Below are positions 1 to 8,087 of a stretch of DNA of 39,975 nt, piece after piece. The translations under genes were made by a program, and so were the position numbers. This DNA is from Lachnospiraceae bacterium (lineage in GTDB: Bacteria; Bacillota; Clostridia; Lachnospirales; Lachnospiraceae): the NCBI GenBank assembly GCA_022781925.1, contig JALESO010000024.1:1-39975 (forward strand), read 5' to 3'. The stretch's first letter is position 1. Each line of letters starts with the position of its first letter. The notes below the pieces were generated by a model. That model saw nothing but the letters and a program-made list of their open reading frames with translations. It was not told the origin of the DNA and did no database searches.

Positions 1-1
1 A

Positions 2-148
2 ACTTTAGATAGCGCTTTACGTAGATTCAAGAGAAGTTGCGCTAAAGCCGGAATTCAGCAGGAAATCCGTAAAAGAGAGCATTACGAGAAGCCAAGCGTA
101 AAACGTAAGAAGAAATCTGAAGCAGCTAGAAAACGTAAATACAACTAG
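2..148 (+). CDS. rpsU: 30S ribosomal protein S21, C-terminal part
   Basis: The reading frame is open from base 2 and ends with TAG at 146-148, giving the last 48 residues of a small, very basic protein. The run [20 protein letters not shown] and the lysine/arginine-rich tail ending in KRKYN are typical of bacterial ribosomal protein S21. S21 is a component of the small ribosomal subunit that helps translation initiation. The start lies outside the window, so this is a partial gene. A strong terminator follows within 16 bases, so rpsU is the last gene of its transcript. Confidence 0.95.
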   Translation, partial: TLDSALRRFKRSCAKAGIQQEIRKREHYEKPSVKRKKKSEAARKRKYN

Positions 149-163
149 TTCGAAAGTTAATTG

Positions 164-192
164 AAAGGACACTTCTGTGGAAGTGTCCTTTT
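164..192 (+). terminator. Rho-independent terminator after rpsU
   Basis: A perfect 12-bp stem (AAAGGACACTTC at 164-175 paired with GAAGTGTCCTTT at 180-191) closes a TGTG loop and runs into a short T tract. It sits 16 bases past the rpsU stop and separates it from the downstream toxin-antitoxin-like cassette. Confidence 0.9.
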
Positions 193-215
193 ATCGTGGT
201 TTTAGAATGTACATG

Positions 216-243
216 TTGAAAAAGATTTTGAAATTGATATAAT
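216..243 (+). promoter_or_regulatory. Sigma-A-type promoter for the zeta-toxin-like cassette
   Basis: TTGAAA at 216-221 and a perfect TATAAT at 238-243 are separated by 16 bases, upstream of an AAGGAGG ribosome binding site near 269-275. It would start transcription about 35 bases before the 59-aa gene. This is inferred from consensus match only. Confidence 0.6.
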
Positions 244-283
244 ATAAAAAATTGGTTTTATATTTTATAAGGAGGCATCAGGA

Positions 284-463
284 ATGTGTGATGTTGAAAA
301 ATATTTAAAAATATATAAAGAAATTAAAAAATTAGATCCAGAGGATACACTTCAGCTTGTCTTAGAAGCAAAAGATGATGAAGCTAAAGATTTTTTTGAG
401 TTAATTGGAGATTTTTTGTTACAGCAAAAACAAAAGTCTGTTATTAAAGGAAATTTATTTTAA
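284..463 (+). CDS. Small acidic protein, candidate antitoxin of zeta-toxin-like module
   Basis: This is a 59-aa open frame starting at ATG 284, 8 bases after a clear AAGGAGG site, and ending at TAA 461-463. The stop overlaps the start of the next gene (TAATG), which implies translational coupling. The sequence is rich in Asp, Glu and Lys, with a probable helical pattern (VEKYLKIYKEIKKLD... QLVLEAKDDEAKDFFELIG). I recognise no named family. Small acidic helical proteins directly upstream of zeta-type kinases are commonly their antitoxins, so that role is inferred from position and size. It could also be an unrelated coupled partner. Confidence 0.7.
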   Translation: MCDVEKYLKIYKEIKKLDPEDTLQLVLEAKDDEAKDFFELIGDFLLQQKQKSVIKGNLF

Positions 464-1023
464 TGAAAAAGTATGTAGTGATTGCAGGTGTGAATGGGGC
501 AGGAAAATCTACGTTGTACCAGACAACCAGATCTTTGCAGAATATGCTGCGTGTAAATACAGATGAAATAGTACAGAGTTTTGGTGATTGGCGAAGTTAT
601 TCGGATGTGGCAAAAGCCGGAAAGGAAGCGGTGTCTAAGATTCAGAATTATTTCGAAAATGGACAATCCTTTAATCAGGAAACGACACTTTGCGGAAAAA
701 GTATATTGAGAAATATACAGAAGGCGAAAAGCAAAGGGTATCGTATAGAGATGCATTATGTTGGTTTGGAATCAGCAGAATTAGCAAAACGTCGAGTGGC
801 ATATCGAGTGGAACATGGTGGACATGGAATCCCTGATAAAGATATAGAAAGAAGATATGAAGAAAGTTTTCAGAATCTGAAAAAAGTGATTTCGTTATGT
901 GATTTAATGATTTTATATGATAATACAGATCAGTTTAATCGTTTTGCAATATACAAAAGTGGCGAATTGGTGAGACTATCGCATCGGATTATTCCTGAAT
1001 GGTATAAAAAATTGAATATCTGA
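463..1023 (+). CDS. Zeta-toxin-family P-loop kinase
   Basis: This 186-aa protein has a Walker A motif GVNGAGKST at residues 9-17 after a hydrophobic beta strand (YVVIAG). Further on come FNQETTLCGKS and a segment like YRIEMHYVGLESAELAKRRV, which match the layout of compact zeta-toxin/AAA-type ATP-binding proteins. Classical zeta toxins phosphorylate UDP-N-acetylglucosamine or related sugars and block cell-wall synthesis. The chromosomal short forms are not all proven toxic. It is coupled to the 59-aa gene by a one-base overlap and followed by its own terminator, so the two form a self-contained cassette between rpsU and the spoIIIA operon. The family call is good. Toxicity and substrate are inference. 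Confidence 0.85.
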   Translation: MKKYVVIAGVNGAGKSTLYQTTRSLQNMLRVNTDEIVQSFGDWRSYSDVAKAGKEAVSKIQNYFENGQSFNQETTLCGKSILRNIQKAKSKGYRIEMHYVGLESAELAKRRVAYRVEHGGHGIPDKDIERRYEESFQNLKKVISLCDLMILYDNTDQFNRFAIYKSGELVRLSHRIIPEWYKKLNI

Positions 1024-1038
1024 GTATATGGAAATTTG

Positions 1039-1105
1039 AAAAACTCCGAAAAAAATGTCACCGCAAGGCGTCTTAGCCTGCGGGATACTTTTTTCGGAGT
1101 TTTTT
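1039..1105 (+). terminator. Terminator after the zeta-toxin-like gene
   Basis: A long A/T-flanked stem (AAAAACTCCGAAAAAA at 1039-1054 against TTTTTTCGGAGTTTTT at 1089-1105) encloses a second small G+C hairpin (CCGCA with TGCGG). The outer arm ends in a T tract. It should isolate the cassette from spoIIIAA. Confidence 0.85.
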
Positions 1106-1150
1106 ATTTCAGCGTGTAGTCATGAAAAAGTTCTAACAAAATATCAATGA

Positions 1151-1158
1151 CATATATT
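1151..1158 (+). promoter_or_regulatory. Possible sigma-E -10 element for the spoIIIA operon
   Basis: CATATATT resembles the -10 element of sporulation sigma factor E, which is known to drive spoIIIA in Bacillus. I do not see a convincing -35 element at the right distance, so this is tentative. If real, transcription would begin near 1165, which favours the spoIIIAA start codon at 1200. Confidence 0.3.
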
Positions 1159-1199
1159 AGACTATGGCAATGGAACAGATTGCTAAATGGAGTGATGAA

Positions 1200-2159
1200 A
1201 TGGAACAGATTTTAAGGTTGTTTCCGGTGCACATCAGAAACGTTCTGCAGCAGGCGCAGGTATTTCCGCGGCTGGCACCAAAACTGGAGGAAATCCGAGT
1301 GCGTGTAAATCAACCCATCGAACTGATCACTGCCGATGGAGCGTATTTTTTGAAAGATGATACGTTGGTAAAAGTTCCGGACAGGCAGTGTCTGTCAGTA
1401 TTGGCAGAGGATCTGCGGCAGATGAGTACCTTAATGTCTCAGTATTCGCTCTATGCCTATGAGGAAGAGATCCGACAGGGGTTTCTGACAGTGGAAGGGG
1501 GACACCGGATCGGTGTGTGCGGACAGGTCACACAGCTGAATGGAAAAATAGGCAGAATCTATCCGATCCTGTACCTGAACATTCGGATTGCCAGGGAGCG
1601 AAAGGGGTGTGGAACATCGGTATATAAACAGCTATGGAGGGAGATGGTGCCGGAAAGTACACTGTTACTGTCGGCACCCGGAACCGGGAAAACCACATTG
1701 CTGCGTGATCTGATCCGTCTGTTTTCCAATGGGGATGAGTACCATCCGGGAAAGCGGATCGGTCTGGTGGATGAGCGGTCAGAGATTGCGGGATGTCTGC
1801 ATGGAATCCCACAAAATGACCTGGGAATCCGCACGGATGTATTGGATGGCTGCCCGAAAGTAGAAGGAATGATGCTGCTTGTGCGCAGCATGGCGCCGGA
1901 GATCCTTGCGGTGGATGAGATTGGCGGAGCAGAGGATTTTGCGGCAATGGAATATGCCATGCATTGCGGCTGCCGTTTTCTGGCAACGGTACACGCAGGC
2001 AGTCTGGAAGAATTATTTCAGAAGCCGGGATGGGACAAGTGCAGGGAGAAAAAGATGTTTGGCAACTATGTCATCATTTCAAAAGATGGGAGAGAACGAA
2101 AGTATACCGTATATGATGCGTCATATATCAGGTCTTACATGACTTCAAACGGAAGTTAA
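1200..2159 (+). CDS. spoIIIAA: Stage III sporulation protein AA (SpoIIIAA), AAA-type secretion ATPase
   Basis: SpoIIIAA is the ATPase of the SpoIIIA-SpoIIQ channel between mother cell and forespore and is related to type II/IV secretion ATPases. The Walker A segment APGTGKTTLLRD lies around residues 158-170. A Walker B-like stretch EILAVDEIGG and the family motif GVCGQVT are also present. I chose ATG 1200 because GGAG at 1189-1192 lies 7 bases upstream, giving 319 aa. An in-frame ATG at 1164 would give 331 aa but has no visible ribosome binding site and would sit at the expected transcription start. It is the first of eight spoIIIA genes in the usual order. Confidence 0.93.
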   Translation: MEQILRLFPVHIRNVLQQAQVFPRLAPKLEEIRVRVNQPIELITADGAYFLKDDTLVKVPDRQCLSVLAEDLRQMSTLMSQYSLYAYEEEIRQGFLTVEGGHRIGVCGQVTQLNGKIGRIYPILYLNIRIARERKGCGTSVYKQLWREMVPESTLLLSAPGTGKTTLLRDLIRLFSNGDEYHPGKRIGLVDERSEIAGCLHGIPQNDLGIRTDVLDGCPKVEGMMLLVRSMAPEILAVDEIGGAEDFAAMEYAMHCGCRFLATVHAGSLEELFQKPGWDKCREKKMFGNYVIISKDGRERKYTVYDASYIRSYMTSNGS

Positions 2160-2186
2160 AAAAGACAACAGGAGCGTGGAGACAGG

Positions 2187-2705
2187 ATGTTGAAATTGGC
2201 AGGGAGTATCTGTGTACTGGCGGCCTGCATCGGTTTTGTACGGGAATTGCTCCGGACAGGCAGTTTACATAAAAAATATCTGGAATCTCTGATCGAACTG
2301 ACGGAACTTCTGGCAGCAGAAATCCGCTATGAGCGGCTGCCGATTCAGGATGCATTATTGCAGATCCAGAAAAAAGTAAAACCGGAAATAGCGGCTGTGC
2401 TGCGGCAGATTGTGACGCAGATGAATGAGGGAAAAGGGACGGCATTTTCGGAAATCTGGGAGCAGGCGTTTCAGAAATTTGGGAAAGAACTGCTTCTGAC
2501 CGGGGAGGAACTGGAGGAGGCATGCCGCATAGGGAAGCATCTGGGGTTTCTGGATCAGAGACAGCAGGAACAGCATTTGCAAGGCTGCAGGGAGCGGCTG
2601 ATGCGTTTACTGAAACTAAGGCAGAAGGAACTGGAGGAAAAGAAACATATGTACCGCTGTCTGGGTGTGGCAGCCGGGATTTTTGTGATTCTGATTCTGG
2701 TTTAG
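2187..2705 (+). CDS. spoIIIAB: Stage III sporulation protein AB (SpoIIIAB)
   Basis: This 172-aa protein has an N-terminal membrane segment (MLKLAGSICVLAACIGFV) and a C-terminal one (CLGVAAGIFVILILV), with a charged helical middle rich in Glu, Arg and Gln. That is the architecture of SpoIIIAB, which resembles GspF-type inner-membrane proteins of type II secretion and is thought to work with the SpoIIIAA ATPase. It follows spoIIIAA by 27 bases with a GGAG-type site. Confidence 0.93.
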   Translation: MLKLAGSICVLAACIGFVRELLRTGSLHKKYLESLIELTELLAAEIRYERLPIQDALLQIQKKVKPEIAAVLRQIVTQMNEGKGTAFSEIWEQAFQKFGKELLLTGEELEEACRIGKHLGFLDQRQQEQHLQGCRERLMRLLKLRQKELEEKKHMYRCLGVAAGIFVILILV

Positions 2706-2774
2706 CCATTGTGTATGTGCATTATTTTTGTAAAAAAGAGTTTGCGCGTACATTATTTTGCGGGGAGGGTACTT

Positions 2775-2969
2775 ATGGATGTCAATTTGTTGTTTAAAAT
2801 AGCAGCGGTGGGAATTTTGGTGACGGTGATCGGACAGGTTTTAAAGCACAGCGGGCGGGAGGAACACGCATTCTTGGTCAGTCTGGCAGGTCTGATCATC
2901 GTGCTGTTTTGGATCGTGCCTTACATATACGATCTGTTTGATAAAATAAAAAGTCTGTTTTCCCTGTGA
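2775..2969 (+). CDS. spoIIIAC: Stage III sporulation protein AC (SpoIIIAC)
   Basis: This is a 64-aa protein with two membrane helices (LLFKIAAVGILVTVIGQVL and FLVSLAGLIIVLFWIVPYIYDLF), the size and form of SpoIIIAC, a small membrane component of the feeding channel. I start it at ATG 2775, behind GGGGAGGG at about 2762-2769. The longer frame from 2709 has no good ribosome binding site and adds residues not typical of the family. Confidence 0.93.
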   Translation: MDVNLLFKIAAVGILVTVIGQVLKHSGREEHAFLVSLAGLIIVLFWIVPYIYDLFDKIKSLFSL

Positions 2970-3082
2970 CCGACAGAGAAACAGTAAGAAGTGTGGACTG
3001 ACTTGAAGGAAACGAAAAAATCTGACTCAGAAATCTTTCTATAAAAGATACCGGGGTACAGTAAGGAAATGGGGGAAAAACA

Positions 3083-3472
3083 GTGGGAATCATTCAGATC
3101 GCAATGCTTGGAATCGGAGCGGTGGCACTGGCTCTGATGGTAAAACAGCAAAAAAGTGAATATGCATTGTATCTGAGCCTGTCCGCAGTGCTTCTGATCC
3201 TGATGTTCAGCATGAACCGTCTGCAGGTGGTGATGGAGACCATACGGAAAATAGAGCAATATACCGGGATAGATGCCGCCATGCTGAAGATCCTGGTGAA
3301 ACTGATGGGAATTACTTATGTGGCTGAGTTTGCTTCCGGGATTTGCAAGGATGCAGGATTTTCGGCCATTGCAGGTCAGATCGAGATGTTTGCAAAATTT
3401 TCCATTATGGCGGTCAGCGTACCGGTGCTTCTGACTTTACTGGAAACCATTGAAGGGCTGTTGGGGACATAG
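3083..3472 (+). CDS. spoIIIAD: Stage III sporulation protein AD (SpoIIIAD)
   Basis: This 129-aa integral membrane protein has several hydrophobic helices (IIQIAMLGIGAVALALMV, ALYLSLSAVLLILMFSM, FSIMAVSVPVLLTLLETI), as in SpoIIIAD, which is partly homologous to SpoIIIAC. It starts with GTG at 3083 after GGGGG at about 3071-3075. The preceding gap of 113 bases after spoIIIAC is longer than elsewhere in the operon. I see no gene, promoter or terminator in it. Confidence 0.93.
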   Translation: MGIIQIAMLGIGAVALALMVKQQKSEYALYLSLSAVLLILMFSMNRLQVVMETIRKIEQYTGIDAAMLKILVKLMGITYVAEFASGICKDAGFSAIAGQIEMFAKFSIMAVSVPVLLTLLETIEGLLGT

Positions 3473-3547
3473 TGGTAACTCAGATGCAAAGTGCCAGGGC
3501 ATTCCGGAGTGGAATTTGCATGAAACAGAGGGGGAAGCGGACATTGT

Positions 3548-4840
3548 ATGCAGCTGATATTCCATAAAAAACATAGATACAAAATAAAAAAAGAAGCATA
3601 TGAAACATCCTGTGAGGAAAGAAACGAAACACAGAAGGCAGAAGCGGTAGCGGAAGGTGTATGGGGGCATAAAAACAGGTACAGGCGGATCCTGCTATTT
3701 CTGCTTTTGGGGATGTTGTGGGTGTTTTTATTTGCTGCGAAAGAGACTGCGGCCGCTCAGAATACTGCCTTTACAGAAGTTACGGAAGCGGATCAGCAGG
3801 ACGAACTGCTGTCTGATCTGCCGTTGTCAGATATCCAGAAGGTGCTGGAACAGAATTCGGATACGAAAGAACTGTCCTTTCGGGAACTGGTCCGTCAGCT
3901 GATGCAGGCAGGGGAAAATACGGACAAGTGGACGCTGGTTCGTCAGATATTTGGCAGTACATTCGGGGATGTGTCAGAAGGAAAACAGCTGTTTGTACAA
4001 ATCCTGCTTCTGACGGCAGCCTGTGCATTTTTGCAGAATTTTATCAATGTATTTGAGAACAGCCAGATATCGAAAACGGGATTTTATCTGTACTTTTTAC
4101 TGCTGATGGGGCTGCTGCTCCGGTCGTATCTGCTGATTCACGGAATTCTGGAAGACGTACTGGGGCAGGTGATTGATTTTATGGAAGCACTGCTGCCGGC
4201 ATTTTGCATGACCATGGTATTTTGCAGTCAGAAAGTAACAGTGGTTGGATTTTATCAGCTGTCCCTGATCGTGATCTATCTGATCGAGCGGGTGCTGCTG
4301 TATGTGGTAATCCCAGCGATCCATTTCTATGTGGTGCTTCAGATGCTGAACTGCATGACGGCGGAAAAACTGATCTCCAGAATGACAGCCCTGCTGAAAC
4401 GCGGGCTTATCTGGGTGATGCGTCTGCTGCTGGCAGGAGTGACCGGCATGAATGTGATTGAGCGGATGATCGCGCCTTCGGTGGACAATCTGAAGAAAAT
4501 GTCAGTGACCCAGACTATCAGCATGATCCCGGGACTTGGAAATACCGCCCAGGCGGTGGGGAATATTTTCTTTGGTTCGGCGGCGGTGATCCGAAACGGG
4601 ATCGGTACGGCGGCGATGATCGTGCTGCTTTGTCTGGCACTGGGACCGTTATTAAAAATGCTGGTGTTTTCGGCCTTTTACAAAACAGCGGGGGCGCTGG
4701 CGGAGCCGTTTTCGGACAAACGGATCTGCGGATGTATCGATTGTGTGGGGGATGGCGTGTTACTTTTGTTTCGTGCCCTTGGAACAGGGATTTTGTTGTG
4801 CATGATAACGATAGCGGTGGTGGTGACGGCGACGGTATGA
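3548..4840 (+). CDS. spoIIIAE: Stage III sporulation protein AE (SpoIIIAE)
   Basis: This 430-aa polytopic membrane protein matches SpoIIIAE, a channel component in the mother-cell membrane. A charged N-terminal tail of about 46 residues precedes a signal-like helix (ILLFLLLGMLWVFLFAAK), then an extracytoplasmic stretch, then several membrane helices. The conserved region with TVVGFYQLSLIVIYLIERV and SVTQTISMIPGLGNTAQAVG is typical. The hydrophilic tail before the signal helix is longer than expected, so the true start may lie further in, but no better in-frame start with a ribosome binding site is visible. Its TGA overlaps the spoIIIAF start (ATGA). Confidence 0.92.
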   Translation: MQLIFHKKHRYKIKKEAYETSCEERNETQKAEAVAEGVWGHKNRYRRILLFLLLGMLWVFLFAAKETAAAQNTAFTEVTEADQQDELLSDLPLSDIQKVLEQNSDTKELSFRELVRQLMQAGENTDKWTLVRQIFGSTFGDVSEGKQLFVQILLLTAACAFLQNFINVFENSQISKTGFYLYFLLLMGLLLRSYLLIHGILEDVLGQVIDFMEALLPAFCMTMVFCSQKVTVVGFYQLSLIVIYLIERVLLYVVIPAIHFYVVLQMLNCMTAEKLISRMTALLKRGLIWVMRLLLAGVTGMNVIERMIAPSVDNLKKMSVTQTISMIPGLGNTAQAVGNIFFGSAAVIRNGIGTAAMIVLLCLALGPLLKMLVFSAFYKTAGALAEPFSDKRICGCIDCVGDGVLLLFRALGTGILLCMITIAVVVTATV

Positions 4841-5337
4841 CAGAGATGCTGGAATGGGTCAGACGAATGATATTTCTGGGGATCTTCCTGACGATCCTGC
4901 TGCAGGTGCTGCCTGCGGGCACTTATCGGAAATATGTGCGTTTTTTTGCGGGCATGGTATTTGTGGTGACGATCCTGAATCCATTGTTTTCTGTTCTGGG
5001 ACAGAAAAATCTGGAGCAGACGCTGGAGCGGGAACTTTTTCAGGAAGAGGTCCTTCAGAGCGGCCAGCTGGATTTTTTTTATATGGAACGGCAGCAGCAG
5101 GCATATTATGAGCAGCAGACCAGGGAAGCTGTGGAGCAGATGGTGACGGAGCTTGGGGATTCCTGCGGTGTGCCGGTACAGAAGGTGGAAGTGACGATGG
5201 AACCGGATACCGGTGCTGTGGCACAGGTGAGGGTATGGACGTCGGTGACCGGAGGGCAGATGCAGCAGGAGATGCGCAGGCAGACAGCAAAAGCCTGTGG
5301 GATAGAGGAGCGTCAGGTGGAGGTGTATGGCGGCTAA
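4837..5337 (+). CDS. spoIIIAF: Stage III sporulation protein AF (SpoIIIAF)
   Basis: This 166-aa protein has two N-terminal membrane helices (MIFLGIFLTILLQVLPAG and FFAGMVFVVTILNPLFSVL) followed by a soluble domain with a Gln/Glu-rich helical linker. The C-terminal ring-building-like part contains VEVTMEPDTGAVAQVRV, as in SpoIIIAF. I start it at ATG 4837, which overlaps the spoIIIAE stop by four bases. A longer frame upstream lies inside spoIIIAE. Its stop overlaps the next start by one base. Confidence 0.92.
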   Translation: MTEMLEWVRRMIFLGIFLTILLQVLPAGTYRKYVRFFAGMVFVVTILNPLFSVLGQKNLEQTLERELFQEEVLQSGQLDFFYMERQQQAYYEQQTREAVEQMVTELGDSCGVPVQKVEVTMEPDTGAVAQVRVWTSVTGGQMQQEMRRQTAKACGIEERQVEVYGG

Positions 5338-5957
5338 TGGATATGAAAGGTTTTCTGCGGGAGAAAAAGTGGAAACATATGAAGAAGGATCAGTGGCTGA
5401 TCTTATTTCTGGCAGGGGTACTGCTTCTGATCGTTGCGATGCCAACTGGCAGAAAAAACAGTGCGTCGCCGGATACGCAGAGCAGCACACAGAGCAGTCA
5501 GGGGACCACTGCAGCGCAGGATGGCTCTTCCGGTGATGCATATGGAGCAGCACTGGAGCAGCGGCTGGAGGAAATCCTGCAGGGGGTGGAAGGGGTCGGT
5601 GATGTGCAGGTGATGATCACGTTTCGGGATCAGGGGGAATCCGTGGTGGAAAAGGATGTGACGATGCGGGAAGATACCCAGGATGGACAGCAGGAAAAGG
5701 AAACTGCCGCAGTCAATGGCGGTTCCGGCAGCAGGGAAAGCAGTGAGACGACGGTGTATACACAGAACGAAGGGGATGAGACACCTTTTGTGAATCGGGA
5801 GATCCTGCCAAAGATCGACGGGGTTCTGATCGTGGCAGAAGGCGGTGATGATTCCGGGGTAAGAAAAAATATTTCTGAGTCGGTGGAGGCATTATTCGGC
5901 TTGGATGCACATAAAATAAAGATAGTTAAAATGAAAACGAAGGGAGATTCCAAGTGA
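5337..5957 (+). CDS. spoIIIAG: Stage III sporulation protein AG (SpoIIIAG)
   Basis: This 206-aa protein has one membrane helix (LILFLAGVLLLIVAMP), a low-complexity Ser/Gln/Thr linker, and a ring-building domain starting LEQRLEEILQGVEGVGDVQVMITF, as in SpoIIIAG. SpoIIIAG forms the large ring of the channel in the intermembrane space. The start ATG 5337 overlaps the spoIIIAF TAA by one base (TAATG). The insert between the two halves of the domain (residues about 100-150, rich in Glu, Gly and Ser) fits the beta-hairpin region of the family. Its TGA overlaps the next GTG start (GTGA). Confidence 0.93.
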   Translation: MDMKGFLREKKWKHMKKDQWLILFLAGVLLLIVAMPTGRKNSASPDTQSSTQSSQGTTAAQDGSSGDAYGAALEQRLEEILQGVEGVGDVQVMITFRDQGESVVEKDVTMREDTQDGQQEKETAAVNGGSGSRESSETTVYTQNEGDETPFVNREILPKIDGVLIVAEGGDDSGVRKNISESVEALFGLDAHKIKIVKMKTKGDSK

Positions 5958-6658
5958 AAAAGATATTTCGCAAAAATCAGATTATTATTACCGCACTGGC
6001 TTTGATGATCGCTGTGGCAGGTTATATCAGTTACACAAGGACAAATGTGGCAGAAAATGACGCGGTACAGACCACAGGGGATGCTTATGATATTTCAGAT
6101 GGCGAACAGATCGGCGAGATTTTTACGGATACGGAGGATAATACCCAGACGGCCAGTGCGGCGGACAGCCAGACAGAGGAAAACTCCGGTCAGGATGCAG
6201 AAAATGCGCAGGCGGGGGCTGATGCCCAGACAGATGCTGATGCAGGAAATGCAGAGGAGGTACAGAATCCGGGGGAAACAGTGCAGACTTCCGTCCAGGC
6301 CCAGAGTCTGGCTTTTGCAGCGGATGTGAAACTGAACCGGGAGCAGGTGCGCTCCAAAAATAAGGAAACGCTGATGGAGATCATCAACAATACCTCCATT
6401 GCGGAAGCGCAGAAGCAGGATGCCATTGATTCCATGATCCAGATGACAGATGTGGCGGAAAAAGAAAATGCGGCAGAGATTTTGCTGGAGGCGAAAGGTT
6501 TTTCTGATGTGGTGGTAAGCATCACCGACAATGAGGCAGATGTCGTGCTGAATATGGGTGATGTCACCGACGCGAAACGGGCGCAGGTGGAGGATATTGT
6601 CAAACGTAAAACCGGAATTTCTGCGGAAAATATCGTGATCACTCCGTTGAGCCAGTGA
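5954..6658 (+). CDS. spoIIIAH: Stage III sporulation protein AH (SpoIIIAH)
   Basis: SpoIIIAH binds forespore SpoIIQ and bridges the two membranes. This 234-aa protein has an N-terminal membrane helix (IIITALALMIAVAGYIS), a long acidic Ala/Asp/Gln/Thr-rich linker (residues about 35-115), and a YscJ/FliF-like ring domain at the end (LLEAKGFSDVVVSITDNEADVVL). It starts at GTG 5954, coupled to spoIIIAG. It is the last gene of the operon. I saw no clear terminator before deoB. Confidence 0.93.
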   Translation: MKKIFRKNQIIITALALMIAVAGYISYTRTNVAENDAVQTTGDAYDISDGEQIGEIFTDTEDNTQTASAADSQTEENSGQDAENAQAGADAQTDADAGNAEEVQNPGETVQTSVQAQSLAFAADVKLNREQVRSKNKETLMEIINNTSIAEAQKQDAIDSMIQMTDVAEKENAAEILLEAKGFSDVVVSITDNEADVVLNMGDVTDAKRAQVEDIVKRKTGISAENIVITPLSQ

Positions 6659-6766
6659 TGGTTTTTCGAAAAAAAGCGGTTAATGAGATTGTTTGATGAA
6701 CATAAAAAAAGGGAATGTGTTATACTGTAAGCAGAAAGAAAGATTGCAGACAAGGGGGAACAGCAG

Positions 6767-7921
6767 ATGAAACGTGTATTTTTGATCGTTCTGGACAGTT
6801 TTGGAATCGGTGAGATGCCGGATGCGGCAAACTACGGGGATGCGGGCAGCAATACCCTTGGAACCGTGGCAAAAAGTCCGGAGTTTTCCATGCCGAATAT
6901 GGAAAAACTTGGATTGTTTAATATTGACGGGGTGACGGCGAAAGCACCGTATGCGAAGCCGGAAGGCATGTTTGCACGTATGACGGAGCAGTCTGCCGGA
7001 AAAGACACCACCACCGGACACTGGGAGATCGCGGGACTGATCTCGAAAAAGCCGATGCCTACATTCCCAAATGGTTTTCCACAGGAAATGCTGGATGAAT
7101 TCTCAAAAGCCACAGGGCGTAACGTGCTGTGTAACAAACCATATTCCGGTACGCAGGTCATCCAGGATTACGGCGATGAACATATGCAGAGTGGTGCACT
7201 CATCGTTTATACATCTGCGGATTCGGTATTTCAGATCGCAGCGCATGAGGATGTGGTTCCGGTGGAAGAATTGTACCGGGACTGCGAGATCGCCAGAAAG
7301 ATGCTGCAGGGAGATCTGGGTGTCGGAAGAGTCATTGCCCGGCCGTTTGTCGGCACATCGGGGCATTACACCCGAACATCCAGACGGCATGATTTTTCTC
7401 TGGAGCCGCCGCAGGATACGATGCTGGATGTGCTGAAGGAAGCAGAATATGATGTGATCGGTGTCGGCAAGATCAATGATATTTTTGCGGGAAAAGGCAT
7501 TACGGAATTTGTCCGGACACAGGACAATGCGGACGGTATTGAGAAGACGCTGGAGTATATGGAGCGGGAGTTCAACGGACTCTGCTTTGTCAATCTGGTG
7601 GACTTTGATATGTTGTATGGCCACAGAAACGATGTGCCGGGATATGCAAAGGCATTGACTTATTTTGATCAGCAGCTGCCACGGATCCTGTCAGCCATGG
7701 AGCCTGAGGATGTACTGATGATCACGGCAGATCACGGCTGTGACCCGGGCACTCCGTCCACGGATCATTCCAGAGAGTATACGCCGTTTGTGATGTATGG
7801 AAAGCATCTGGTACAGGGAAAAAATCTGGGAACCAGAGACAGTTTTTCGGACATCGGAGCGACGGTACTGGATTATTTTGGCCTGTCCGGCGAGATTGCG
7901 GGAAAAAGCATGCTTTCCTAG
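6767..7921 (+). CDS. deoB: Phosphopentomutase
   Basis: DeoB interconverts (deoxy)ribose 1-phosphate and 5-phosphate in nucleoside salvage. The 384-aa length is normal. The alkaline-phosphatase-superfamily metal site is visible: VFLIVLDSFGIGEMPDA at the N terminus, GKDTTTGHWEIAGL near residues 80-95, and ITADHGCDPGTPSTDHSREY near residues 322-341. GGGGG at about 6753-6757 precedes the ATG. A TATACT hexamer lies upstream near 6720, but I see no matching -35 element. It stands alone here without deoxyribose-phosphate aldolase or phosphorylases. Confidence 0.97.
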   Translation: MKRVFLIVLDSFGIGEMPDAANYGDAGSNTLGTVAKSPEFSMPNMEKLGLFNIDGVTAKAPYAKPEGMFARMTEQSAGKDTTTGHWEIAGLISKKPMPTFPNGFPQEMLDEFSKATGRNVLCNKPYSGTQVIQDYGDEHMQSGALIVYTSADSVFQIAAHEDVVPVEELYRDCEIARKMLQGDLGVGRVIARPFVGTSGHYTRTSRRHDFSLEPPQDTMLDVLKEAEYDVIGVGKINDIFAGKGITEFVRTQDNADGIEKTLEYMEREFNGLCFVNLVDFDMLYGHRNDVPGYAKALTYFDQQLPRILSAMEPEDVLMITADHGCDPGTPSTDHSREYTPFVMYGKHLVQGKNLGTRDSFSDIGATVLDYFGLSGEIAGKSMLS

Positions 7922-7960
7922 TGTTGGCTTTTGGGGAATGTATTGTGTAAAGGTTCTCTC

Positions 7961-7989
7961 TTGACAGATGTTTTTCCCTTTATTACAAT
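7961..7989 (+). promoter_or_regulatory. Sigma-A promoter for prfC
   Basis: A perfect TTGACA at 7961-7966 and TACAAT at 7984-7989 are separated by 17 bases. They lie about 98 bases before the prfC start, just past the end of deoB, so prfC has its own promoter. Confidence 0.75.
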
Positions 7990-8087
7990 AGATAAGATTG
8001 AGTAGAGAGATTCAGAGTCATAGACCATGATAGTAAAAATCAGGTGAAACCGTGGCTCATAGGAAGAAATAGAAGTTGGAGGGCTTA

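Noticed and set aside
2970-3082. A hidden small gene in the longest gap of the spoIIIA operon
   Set aside because: Only very short frames without ribosome binding sites are present. The gap shows no terminator or promoter either.
4678-5553. A 291-codon minus-strand open frame across spoIIIAE-AG
   Set aside because: It is antisense to well-supported spoIIIA genes and is rich in His, Leu and Ser as expected from a shadow frame.
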